Shown piece after piece: positions 1 to 6,133 of a stretch of DNA of 7,855 nt (position 1 is its first letter; every line of letters begins with the position of its first letter). This DNA is from Rhizobiaceae bacterium. Its GTDB lineage: Bacteria; Pseudomonadota; Alphaproteobacteria; Rhizobiales; Rhizobiaceae. The DNA is taken from contig JACMIV010000192.1 of NCBI GenBank assembly GCA_014380965.1, positions 1 through 7,855 of the forward strand. The letters are read 5' to 3'. The position numbers were made by a program, and so were the translations under genes. Under the pieces are notes generated by a model. It was given only the letters and a program-made list of their open reading frames with translations. It was not told where the DNA came from and made no database searches.

Positions 1-810
1 ATCGCCGACAAGGCCGAGGCGGCAAGCGAAATCGCCGCGCTCGACCTCGCCCGCATTCCGCTTCCGCGCACGGCGCCAGGTCGCCCGGCCGCGGAACCGC
101 CCTTCGAGAACCGGAACGAAAGCGACGACGTCTCGACGCTTGTTGCCGCTCTCGAAGCGACGCCGGACGCAACCGAGCGCGATGTGGCTGCTTCCGCCCA
201 GCTCGCCTATTCCGTGCCGATGCCGCGCGAGCGGCCGCCCTTCGAGACTATCCTGAACAGCGGCATTGCGCCCCTCCAGGAAGTCGATACCTCCGAGGTC
301 GCCTCCAGAGCGCCGACCGTAGACGAAGTGAAGCGTATCGTGGAAGCCTCAGTGGCGATGCGCGCCGATGTTGCAGCCGCGCCGAAAGCCGCAGCTTCCG
401 CGACCAGCGCGACATCGGCTTCCGAGACACTTCTGCTGGCGGCACTCGAGGCACCGAAGGCGGCTCCGGCGCCGCAAGCGGCCGCGCTTCCCAGGAAGAT
501 CCCGGTCCCGTCTGGGAAGACCGGGCGTTTCTCCAAGGCGACTCCGGCAACGACCGTCGCTGCCGCCGCGCCGAAGACCGCTGCGACGCCTTCGGCGATC
601 CAGCGGCGCATCGCCATGGCGGCTCTCGTCTCGGATCCGAACGCACGTGCTACGACGACGGCAATGACCCGCCCGAAAGCGGATCGGCTTGTCCGAGACG
701 TGCCGACCGCTGTCTTCACCGCCGGCTTTGCGGCCGACCCATCATCGGCTGTCGCTGACCGCTTCATCGGGTCCGCAGTGACCTTCCTGCCGGTCGCGAA
801 GTTCCAGTAG
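1..810 (+). CDS. Ala/Pro-rich protein, C-terminal part (5' end outside window)
   Basis: The frame is open from the first base to a TAG at 808-810 (269 residues). A GTG at 184 could serve as a start, but the same composition continues upstream without a stop, so I treat this as the C-terminal part of a larger protein. No folded domain is evident. It is Ala/Pro/Ser/Thr-rich with a repeated module: IPLPR near residue 20 followed by PPFEN, then VPMPRERPPFE near residue 72, and LxAALEA-type segments near residues 48 and 150. It ends in a more ordered-looking tail (RFIGSAVTFLPVAKFQ). Such P-L/M-P-R-x-R-P tails occur, from memory, on secreted rhizobial proteins, including DUF882/YcbK-like M15 peptidases; the catalytic part would lie outside this window, so that identity is only a guess. 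A 214-codon frame lies opposite it and is treated as a shadow. Confidence 0.6.
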   Translation: MADKAEAASEIAALDLARIPLPRTAPGRPAAEPPFENRNESDDVSTLVAALEATPDATERDVAASAQLAYSVPMPRERPPFETILNSGIAPLQEVDTSEVASRAPTVDEVKRIVEASVAMRADVAAAPKAAASATSATSASETLLLAALEAPKAAPAPQAAALPRKIPVPSGKTGRFSKATPATTVAAAAPKTAATPSAIQRRIAMAALVSDPNARATTTAMTRPKADRLVRDVPTAVFTAGFAADPSSAVADRFIGSAVTFLPVAKFQ

Positions 811-907
811 TGGAAGCTTCGATCAGCCAGCCTTTTCGCTGAGTAATGCATCCTACGCGGCCTAGGTATTGAGAATGCGGGCGTCTTGTCGTCTAGGGCG
901 GCATCAC

Positions 908-928
908 GGCGGCTAAGAGTTTGCCGCC
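908..928. repeat. GC-rich inverted repeat downstream of the Ala/Pro-rich gene
   Basis: GGCGGC at 908-913 pairs perfectly with GCCGCC at 923-928 around a 9-base loop, about 100 bases past the stop of the upstream gene. There is no T tract, so termination is doubtful; a 3'-end stabilising hairpin is possible. A second imperfect hairpin (CGCCT 935-939 with AGGCG 963-967, and GCCGC/GCGGC inside) follows at once. Confidence 0.3.
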
Positions 929-1321
929 ACGCCCCGCCTAACGGCCGCTGCGCGGCAGGCTAAGGCGAGTATCCCAATTCATTCGCTGGCGCAGAAGCGG
1001 CCGACGAGGCGGCTCAGACGGCTGAATGCGATTGGCGCGTTGATGTGCGCTCATCTTCTCCGCGCCGCTTCTCGTCGCGGGAGACATGACCGAAAGTATC
1101 GTGTGCTGTGCCTTAGGTTGGCGCACCGCGATGGCTCCCCGATCGAACCCAATGTAATTTCGGCGCGTACAAATCGCTCAAGGCGCAATAGGTCTTCGTT
1201 CTGAAGACGGCGCAGCGCCCGCCTAGCCGACCGCCGTTTACTATCGCCACGGGCGAGTAGCCGCGAATCATCGACGGAATTCGGCTCCGCCATCGTTCGC
1301 GTCAGTATGAGTGTCTCGTGC

Positions 1322-1332
1322 TGTATTGATAG
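1322..1332 (-). repeat. distal copy of an 11-base inverted repeat (CTATCAATACA)
   Basis: TGTATTGATAG here is the exact reverse complement of CTATCAATACA at 1524-1534, which covers the -10 element of mucR. No -35 match stands at the right distance from this copy, so the sharing is not simply two promoters. The core ATCAATA occurs a third time at 1575-1581. Confidence 0.4.
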
Positions 1333-1490
1333 CGACACAATCATCGGTGGCTTGAAGATGGATATTTCTTAACCCGGCGTCTAGGCCGGCCTGCATCGGT
1401 CGAATCGACGGAAAACCTTTATTCCTCAGACGCTCCGGCCATGTATTTCAACGTTGCGCGTAGGCAGTGGCTGTAGCTCAAATCTTTGTG

Positions 1491-1511
1491 GGACAATTTT
1501 TGTCCTTGACA
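1491..1511. promoter_or_regulatory. overlapping palindromes at the mucR promoter (putative operator)
   Basis: GGACAA (1491-1496) and TTGTCC (1500-1505) form a perfect inverted repeat with a TTT centre. A second, shorter one, TGTC-CTT-GACA (1501-1511), shares the TGTC half and contains the -35 hexamer. A protein bound here would sit on or directly beside the -35 element. MucR proteins are known to repress their own genes and favour AT-rich sites with T-A steps, so autoregulation is an attractive but unproven reading. Another regulator, or a 3' hairpin of an upstream transcript, is also possible. Confidence 0.4.
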
Positions 1512-1533
1512 TTAAGTAACACACTATCAATAC
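1505..1533 (+). promoter_or_regulatory. mucR promoter (housekeeping-type -35/-10)
   Basis: CTTGAC at 1505-1510 matches the alphaproteobacterial housekeeping -35 consensus exactly. After a 17-base spacer comes CAATAC at 1528-1533, four of six matches to the -10 consensus CTATAT. Transcription would begin near 1540 and give a leader of roughly 125 nt before the mucR start. It is the best-matching promoter I found in the window. Confidence 0.6.
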
Positions 1534-1534
1534 A
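1524..1534 (+). repeat. promoter copy of the 11-base inverted repeat, over the mucR -10
   Basis: CTATCAATACA overlaps the CAATAC -10 element. It is AT-rich with several T-A steps, the property reported for MucR-family binding sites. With the distal copy at 1322-1332 and the ATCAATA core at 1575-1581 it could be one of several operator sites that act together. Confidence 0.4.
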
Positions 1535-1605
1535 AGACTAGCAATGGTTCGGCGAAATTCGCAGGATCGACTGGATCAATAAAATGTGTCGTCGCCGCCT
1601 GGTAC

Positions 1606-1628
1606 GAGGAAAGCCAATTGCTTTTTTT
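1606..1628 (+). promoter_or_regulatory. A/U-rich hairpin ending in a seven-T run in the mucR leader
   Basis: In RNA, GAGGAAAGC (1606-1614) can pair with GCUUUUUUU (1620-1628) around the five-base loop CAAUU, using three G-U pairs. The 3' arm is a seven-U run, unusual in DNA this GC-rich. It lies about 40 bases before the mucR start. It is too weak for an efficient terminator; an attenuator or an Hfq/sRNA landing site are the alternatives. Confidence 0.3.
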
Positions 1629-1667
1629 CGCCGATCCGGCAGCGCCATTCATAGGATTGGGTGAAAA

Positions 1668-2108
1668 GTGGATCAGATCGAAAGAGCAGACAACAACGAG
1701 ATGCTGATGGAACTGACGGCCGAAGTGGTCGCGGCTTACGTTAGCAACAATTCCCTTCCCGTTTCCGATCTTCCGGCGTTGATTTCCGACGTCTACGGAG
1801 CGCTCGGGCGCACCAACACCGCGCCGCAGGCGCCGTTGGCCGAAAAGCCGAAGCCGGCCGTTCCGGTGAAGAAGTCGGTGACCGACGACTACATCATCTG
1901 TCTTGAGGACGGGAAGAAGTTCAAATCGTTGAAGCGCCACCTGATGACGCATTACAGCCTGTCACCGGAGGAATACCGCGAGAAGTGGGACCTGCCGGCG
2001 GATTACCCGATGGTCGCGCCGAACTATGCAGCCGCGCGCTCGCGTCTCGCCAAGCAGATGGGCCTTGGCCACAAGCGTCGCCGCACCGGCCGCGCGGTCG
2101 CTGCCTGA
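1668..2108 (+). CDS. mucR: MucR/Ros-family zinc-finger transcriptional regulator
   Basis: A 146-residue protein matching the MucR/Ros family along its length. The N-terminal segment [14 protein letters not shown] (15-28) begins the oligomerisation region, and a Pro-rich linker (about 50-68) leads to the DNA-binding domain (about 75-130). The zinc-finger segment runs [19 protein letters not shown]78, D81, H91 and H95. Asp replaces the second Cys of Ros, a variant known in Brucella MucR and Mesorhizobium homologues that can still bind zinc. A basic tail (HKRRRTGR) follows. Family members are oligomeric, H-NS-like silencers controlling exopolysaccharide, motility, virulence and cell-cycle genes, usually including their own. 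The GTG start is chosen because an in-frame TGA sits at 1662-1664, and the 14 residues before ELTAEV fit the family; the next ATGs (1701, 1707) would shorten this. The ribosome binding site is weak (AGGA, 11 bases upstream). Confidence 0.96.
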   Translation: MDQIERADNNEMLMELTAEVVAAYVSNNSLPVSDLPALISDVYGALGRTNTAPQAPLAEKPKPAVPVKKSVTDDYIICLEDGKKFKSLKRHLMTHYSLSPEEYREKWDLPADYPMVAPNYAAARSRLAKQMGLGHKRRRTGRAVAA

Positions 2109-2137
2109 TCGACACGGCTATATCCTGCGCATGATCG

Positions 2138-2171
2138 AAACCCGGACGCCGATCCTCGGCTCCGGGTTTTT
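2138..2171 (+). terminator. intrinsic terminator of mucR
   Basis: AAACCCGGA (2138-2146) pairs perfectly with TCCGGGTTT (2161-2169). Inside, GCCGA (2148-2152) pairs with TCGGC (2156-2160) around a TCC loop, leaving one bulged C. The stem thus has 14 pairs and ends in five Ts (2167-2171). It lies 30 bases after the mucR stop and 41 bases before the 3' end of the convergent gapR. Read on the minus strand the T run is only three bases, so it should serve gapR less well. Confidence 0.9.
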
Positions 2172-2211
2172 CGTGTCACGCTTACAGGGGCTCTCAACTG
2201 TCGAAGGCCGC

Positions 2212-2466
2212 TCAGGCCATGCCAAGCGCCTGAAGGTAGAGCTCGAGGATCGCTTCGTGCTCCTGCCGTTCGTTAACGTCCTGCTTGCGCAGCGACACGA
2301 TCTTGCGGATCACCTTGGTGTCGTAACCGCGCCCCTTGGCCTCGCCGTAGACGTCCTTGATGTCGTCGGCGATGGTCTTCTTCTCCTCCTCAAGCCGCTC
2401 GATTCTTTCGAGGAAGGCGCGGAGTTCGTCGGCGGCGACATTGGTGTCTGCGGTGGCTTCGCTCAT
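2212..2466 (-). CDS. gapR: GapR-family DNA-binding protein (DUF2312)
   Basis: An 84-residue protein with the DUF2312/GapR pattern: a charged N-terminal coiled coil ([20 protein letters not shown], 21-40), the conserved [16 protein letters not shown] core (42-57), the basic RKQD motif (60-63) and a C-terminal helix ending [11 protein letters not shown]. In Caulobacter, GapR is a nucleoid-associated protein that clamps overtwisted DNA ahead of replication and transcription machinery and stimulates type II topoisomerases; I infer the same role. The frame is open to an ATG at 2512-2514, but the family's usual length (about 80-90) and the typical MSE-type N-terminus favour the ATG at 2464-2466. 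The ribosome binding site is weak (AAAGAA). It points toward mucR, and 265 bases separate it from the DUF1244 gene behind it; I see no clear promoter there, so it may be co-transcribed. Confidence 0.93.
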   Translation of the reverse strand: MSEATADTNVAADELRAFLERIERLEEEKKTIADDIKDVYGEAKGRGYDTKVIRKIVSLRKQDVNERQEHEAILELYLQALGMA

Positions 2467-2731
2467 GGCGGCATTCTTTCGATATCGGCGGGGCCCGTCG
2501 ATCCGTCGCGGCACCGCAAGTCTTTGCGTCTCGTCTTCTCTCGCTTCTTCTCCCCCTCGACGACCAAAGGGGGGCAGCCGATACTCGCTGGCCCACCGAT
2601 GGGCGGCAGCCGGCGATGCGAGTCGATCTTCGGAAGCGCGACCTAGCAGAAAGGCGCAGCGTTTTGAATGGAGTTCGCGCCGCGATCGGCGATCTTGCGC
2701 GAAGCCGCCCGCTGCGCCGGGCCGGACCCGT

Positions 2732-3037
2732 TCAGTCGTGGGCGGGTCGTGCGGCGAACGCGGCTTCGGCTGCAGGCGCAGCTTCGCTCTGGTAGAGCCG
2801 ACGCCACTCCTCGTAGGGCATGCCGTAGACGATCTCGCGCGCCTCGTCCTTGGTCATCGACGTACCCGAGGCCTCGGCCGCGTCCCGATACCAGTTGGAC
2901 AGGCAGTTGCGGCAGAAGCCGCCGAGATTCATGAGATCGATGTTCTGGACGTCCGTTCGGTTGCGAAGGTGCGCCACGAGTCGCCGGAAGGCAGCAGCTT
3001 CGAATTCCGTGCGTGCCGCGTCGTCGATGTCAGCCAT
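2732..3037 (-). CDS. DUF1244 family protein
   Basis: A 101-residue small soluble protein matching DUF1244 throughout: [28 protein letters not shown] (11-38), then [11 protein letters not shown] (40-50) with a C42-x2-C45 pair, and [16 protein letters not shown] (68-83). The C-terminus is Ala-rich and probably disordered. The family is common in alpha- and gammaproteobacteria and its function is not established; the CxxC could bind metal or be redox active, but that is inference. The ATG at 3035-3037 is chosen over an upstream GTG in the same frame because the family begins MxDID and because AGGA and AAGGG lie just upstream. It is transcribed toward gapR and away from the EamA gene. A promoter match lies 52-80 bases upstream. 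Confidence 0.93.
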   Translation of the reverse strand: MADIDDAARTEFEAAAFRRLVAHLRNRTDVQNIDLMNLGGFCRNCLSNWYRDAAEASGTSMTKDEAREIVYGMPYEEWRRLYQSEAAPAAEAAFAARPAHD

Positions 3038-3088
3038 GGATCCTGCCCTTCTCCGTGTGCCGCATCGCGTCGCGGTCTTCGCTGCCAC

Positions 3089-3117
3089 ATATCAGATCCA
3101 TCACCGAACGCTTCAAA
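3089..3117 (-). promoter_or_regulatory. putative promoter of the DUF1244 gene
   Basis: On the minus strand TTTGAA (3117-3112) and TGATAT (3094-3089) are exactly 17 bases apart. Each matches four of six positions of the alphaproteobacterial consensus CTTGAC / CTATAT. The resulting leader would be about 45 nt. The spacing and orientation fit the gene; the sequence match is moderate. Confidence 0.45.
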
Positions 3118-3200
3118 CATCGAGGTGCCGGCAGGCGCGGGCGAAGGGCCGGATAACGGGTCGACGGCTCTCGCGAAAATGCAGAACCCTCGGTCTCTTC

Positions 3201-3230
3201 CTTGACTTGACCTGCGAAGCCCTGCCTACC
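3201..3230 (+). promoter_or_regulatory. possible promoter of the EamA transporter gene
   Basis: CTTGAC occurs twice in overlap (3201-3206 and 3206-3211), 65-75 bases before the start of the transporter gene. The best -10 candidate is CCTACC (3225-3230), 18 bases after either copy or so, and is a poor match. The perfect -35 hexamers in a short divergent intergenic region are suggestive only. Confidence 0.3.
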
Positions 3231-3275
3231 CGGCGGCGAGCCGGACCGCGCGGCGCAAAATCCCAAGAGATGACG

Positions 3276-4196
3276 ATGGCAGACAGACGTCCTCCCATTC
3301 CGACGCGGCTCGGCCTGTCTGCCGCGGGAGCATTGGCGCTCCTCGTGGTCGGAGCGATGGCGATGGGGATTTCGCCCGTCTTCGTCCGCCATTCCGAGGT
3401 CGGCCCCTTCGCCAGCGCTTTTTGGCGGGTCGCGCTGGCGCTGCCGGTTCTCATCGTCTGGGCGCTCGCGACGCGGGACAGCGCGGCCGCGCCCTTCCTA
3501 TCGCGCATCCGACATCGCGGTGTCGTCCTCTCCGGTCTCTTCTTCACGGGAGACCTCATCTTCTGGCACCTCGCGATCGTCAACACCTCGATCGCAAACG
3601 CCACCTTCTTCGCCTGCCTCGCCCCGATCTGGGTGGCGCTGCTGTCGCGCTTTGCGATCGGCGAGGCGGTGTCGCGACAGACCTTCCTCGGCCTTGCGCT
3701 CTCCGTGCCTGGGGCGGCGCTGCTCATCCTCCATTCCGCAGGCGGCGGAGGCAACGGTTCGCACTGGCTGGGTGATCTCTACGGCCTTGCCACCTCGTTC
3801 TTCTTCGGGCTCTATTTCCTCGCCGTGCGCGACGCGCGGCGGCATCTAAATGCCGGGGAGACGACGTTCGTCTCCAGCCTCGTCACGGCCGCGTTCCTCC
3901 TTCTTGCAGCGCTCCTGTCGGGAGAGGACTTCCTGCCGGAGACCCTTGCCGGCGCCTCCAACCTGCTCGCCCTCGGTCTTGTCAGCCATGCCGGCGGGCA
4001 AGGGCTTCTGACCGTTGCGCTCGGCGTTCTCTCCGCCTCGTTCTCCTCGCTCGTCATCTTCATCGAGGCGGTCGCCGCCGCCCTCTTCGGCTGGATCTTC
4101 GCCGACGAGACGCCGGGTCTACTTCAGGTCCTCGGCGGCGTCCTCATCCTCGGGGGGATCTGGATCGCCCGGCCGCGCCCGGCTCCGCTCCTCTGA
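3276..4196 (+). CDS. EamA/DMT-superfamily inner-membrane transporter
   Basis: A 306-residue, very hydrophobic protein with the ten-helix pattern of the drug/metabolite transporter superfamily. Two EamA repeats are seen: helices near 12-32, 45-65, 81-101, 106-126 and 136-154, then near 164-184, 198-215, 228-249, 254-274 and 280-299. Typical segments are FASAFWRVALALPVL (45-59) in the first repeat and ASFSSLVIFIEAVAAALFGWIFADE (244-268) in the second. Family members export amino acids, metabolites or drugs; the substrate cannot be told from sequence. Two ATGs lie in frame at 3270 and 3276. I chose 3276 because AAGAGA ends five bases upstream, whereas for 3270 it would abut the codon. The frame stays open far upstream, but that stretch overlaps the DUF1244 gene on the other strand and is not hydrophobic. 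The next gene is 125 bases downstream on the same strand. Confidence 0.92.
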   Translation: MADRRPPIPTRLGLSAAGALALLVVGAMAMGISPVFVRHSEVGPFASAFWRVALALPVLIVWALATRDSAAAPFLSRIRHRGVVLSGLFFTGDLIFWHLAIVNTSIANATFFACLAPIWVALLSRFAIGEAVSRQTFLGLALSVPGAALLILHSAGGGGNGSHWLGDLYGLATSFFFGLYFLAVRDARRHLNAGETTFVSSLVTAAFLLLAALLSGEDFLPETLAGASNLLALGLVSHAGGQGLLTVALGVLSASFSSLVIFIEAVAAALFGWIFADETPGLLQVLGGVLILGGIWIARPRPAPLL

Positions 4197-4321
4197 CACG
4201 CGTCGTCCACCTGCGGGGCAAGGCTTCCTCCTCGGCGACGCTTCGACACAAGCTTGCCTCAACCCTTGGCGTCTACGGATCGAACATCAGCTCTGCCCTT
4301 CCGCAGACGTCCGGTGGCTTC

Positions 4322-6133
4322 TTGATCGACAGGCGCAATCCCAATACCCGCAGGACAGGCGGCCCCAGCCGCACGGACGCCGTCGCGCTGTTCTGCGGCT
4401 GCGCGCTGGCGACGCTCCTCTCGCCGTCCGATGCTGTCACCCAGGTGCGCGCCGTGGACCGGCCGTCCTCGCCGATTGCCGATTCGCGGCTTCGTCCCGC
4501 CGCGCCCGGCGATTTACCGACGGAGCTCCGGCGCGATCCGTTCTCGCTGGAGAGCTTCCCAACCGAGCAGCCGCGGGCTCCTTACGAGCCGTTCAGCCGC
4601 GGCTCGGAACAGGCGGAAGGTCGCGAAGACGGCTTCGAGGAGCCTCCGAGCGAGGAGGAGACAGAGCCCGAGATCGAGGTAGAACCGGCCTTCGATCTCT
4701 TCGAGGGCCCGAGCGAACGTGCTTCGACGCCCGTCAATCGCGCCGAACCCCCGGCTGCACCCGGTGCCGCGCAGAACCGTCCTGCGTCTGCCGCGGCCGA
4801 CGACTTGGCCGGGCGTGGCTCCGAGGCGAGAACAGGCCCGGATGGACGCGCACTCGATCCGCTGCTGGCAGCGCGCAACGGCGGCCTGCCTCAGAGCGAC
4901 CTCGACATCCCATCGGCGGCGCCCCGCACGACCACCATCGACACGGTGACGGGTCGCCAGAACCTTCCGGTGACGGCGCTCCGCGGGGCGATCCCCATCG
5001 CTCTCGACGATCCGTTTGCCCCGGTCGGCATCCGTGTCGGCAGCTTCGTGCTTTATTCGACGCTCGAGCAGAATGCCGGCGTCTCCAGCAACCTCACGAA
5101 CAGCGCGGGCGGGGAAAGCGGCGTCTTCTCCGAAACGATCCTGTCAGAGCGCCTCCTGTCGGACTGGTCGCGTCACCAGTTCGAATTGAACGGTCTTGCC
5201 TCCTACCGACGCAATTTTGCGGGAGAACTCGAAACCGAGCCCCGCCTGTCGCTCGATGGGCGACTGCGCGTCGACATCGACCGCTTGACCACGGCGACGC
5301 TGCGGGGCGCCGTAGCATACTCGCAAGAGGACCCGATCGACCTCGACGCCGGTCAGTCGCTCTCAGACCGGCCGGAGATCCTCACCTATTCGGCGGGCGC
5401 CGAGTTGGAGCGTCAATTCGGCCGCACGACGCTCGGGCTCGACGCTACGATCCTGCGCGAGGAACGAATGCTGCCCGAGGCGACGGCCGATCTCGTCCTG
5501 CTCGACGACAGCGTCACGACCTATACGACCGCCTTGCGCGCCGGCTACGAGATCTCGCCGGCGATCCAGCCATTCCACGAGGGCACTCTCGGACTGCGGC
5601 GCTTCGACGAGGAGACCGACTTCGCCGGGATCGAACGGAACGCCGAGGTCCATGCGCTGAAGGCTGGCACCGAATTCGATCTCGGTGAGAAATTCCTTGG
5701 CGAGGTCGCGGTGGGCTACGCCTGGAACGTGCCGGATGCGGACGCCGGCGAAACGTCCGGCTCGCCGACAGTCGATGCGCGGATCGCCTGGTCGCCGCAG
5801 CGCGGCACAGACGTCGTTCTCTCGGCGGGCACGGTCTTCGATCCGGACACCGACGGCTCTGGAACCTCGACGCTCTACGAGAGCGCGGTCGCGCTGCGCC
5901 ACCGACTCACCCACCGCACGGACCTGACCGGCACCGTCTCGCTTGCCTATCGCGACGCCGAGCTCGAAACCGAGGTCGAGACCAGCTATGCGGCCGAAGC
6001 GGGCTTTCTCTACTGGCTGAACCGCAGCTTCGCCTTCACCGGCCTCCTGCGCCACGAGGCGCTGGAGACGAAGACGCCCAATGGCGACTACACTGCCGAG
6101 ACGGCGAAGATCGGGATTCGGCTGCAGCGCTGA
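4322..6133 (+). CDS. outer-membrane beta-barrel protein (BBP2-like, PF10082 type)
   Basis: A 603-residue predicted outer-membrane protein. Residues 1-38 look like a Sec signal peptide: an Arg-rich start, a hydrophobic core AVALFCGCALATLL (20-33), and a likely cleavage after SDA. Residues 45-235 are low-complexity, Pro-rich and strongly acidic around 102-122. From residue 236 (GIRVGSFVLYSTLEQNAGVSSNLTNS) to the end, short amphipathic strands alternate with polar turns, as in the putative beta-barrel porin 2 family, whose signature G-x-R-x-G-S-F-x-L-Y opens the barrel. It ends GIRLQR without the usual terminal aromatic residue. The only start giving a full signal peptide is the TTG at 4322, with GGTGG shortly upstream; the frame has no ATG or GTG further up. 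Specific function is unknown. A 557-codon frame overlapping its first half is an Arg-rich shadow. Confidence 0.85.
   Translation: MIDRRNPNTRRTGGPSRTDAVALFCGCALATLLSPSDAVTQVRAVDRPSSPIADSRLRPAAPGDLPTELRRDPFSLESFPTEQPRAPYEPFSRGSEQAEGREDGFEEPPSEEETEPEIEVEPAFDLFEGPSERASTPVNRAEPPAAPGAAQNRPASAAADDLAGRGSEARTGPDGRALDPLLAARNGGLPQSDLDIPSAAPRTTTIDTVTGRQNLPVTALRGAIPIALDDPFAPVGIRVGSFVLYSTLEQNAGVSSNLTNSAGGESGVFSETILSERLLSDWSRHQFELNGLASYRRNFAGELETEPRLSLDGRLRVDIDRLTTATLRGAVAYSQEDPIDLDAGQSLSDRPEILTYSAGAELERQFGRTTLGLDATILREERMLPEATADLVLLDDSVTTYTTALRAGYEISPAIQPFHEGTLGLRRFDEETDFAGIERNAEVHALKAGTEFDLGEKFLGEVAVGYAWNVPDADAGETSGSPTVDARIAWSPQRGTDVVLSAGTVFDPDTDGSGTSTLYESAVALRHRLTHRTDLTGTVSLAYRDAELETEVETSYAAEAGFLYWLNRSFAFTGLLRHEALETKTPNGDYTAETAKIGIRLQR

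Larger units (their letters stand above)
811..1490. other. long gene-poor region upstream of the mucR promoter
   Basis: I find no convincing gene in this stretch. The best candidate is a minus-strand frame (ATG at 1291-1293, stop at 1051) of about 80 residues. It includes RRALRRLQNEDLLRLERFVR, which faintly recalls the start of some short sigma-70-like proteins. It has no ribosome binding site, and the similarity stops after that segment. The region is visibly less GC-biased than the genes and holds CTAG four times (862, 893, 1223, 1381), a tetranucleotide otherwise scarce in the window. Small GC hairpins occur at 908-928 (GGCGGC/GCCGCC, 9-base loop) and at 935-967, but neither is followed by a T run, so neither qualifies as an intrinsic terminator. 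It may be old, decayed sequence or may hold an unrecognised small RNA. Confidence 0.5.

Noticed and set aside
207..851. A 214-codon minus-strand frame opposite the Ala/Pro-rich gene
   Set aside because: It has no recognisable domain, mirrors the Ala/Arg-rich composition of the other strand, and the plus frame continues to the window edge. It is a GC-rich shadow.
1383..1392. Perfect ten-base palindrome AGGCCGGCCT
   Set aside because: Such GC palindromes are expected by chance at this base composition, and it is not placed near a gene or promoter.
1395..1412. GGTCGAATCGAC-like sequence resembling a tRNA T-loop
   Set aside because: There is no matching acceptor stem, anticodon arm or CCA end around it; it is a short chance palindrome.
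1527..1952. A 141-codon minus-strand frame across the mucR leader and gene
   Set aside because: It overlaps the well-supported mucR reading frame and shows no domain of its own.
2552..2574. CCCCCT/AGGGGG inverted repeat between gapR and the DUF1244 gene
   Set aside because: The ten-base loop and lack of a T run on either strand argue against a terminator, and nothing else links it to a function.
2725..2748. GACCCG/CGGGTC inverted repeat overlapping the DUF1244 stop codon
   Set aside because: It has only six pairs and no T run on the minus strand, and part of it is coding sequence, so it cannot be called a terminator.
4015..5688. A 557-codon plus-strand frame overlapping the transporter and barrel genes
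   Set aside because: It is very Arg/Pro-rich with no domain, and it overlaps two frames that have clear membrane or signal-peptide and barrel features.
5363..6055. A 230-codon minus-strand frame opposite the barrel gene
   Set aside because: Composition is that of an antisense shadow (Arg/Glu/Gly-rich, no domain), and the plus strand encodes a coherent barrel there.
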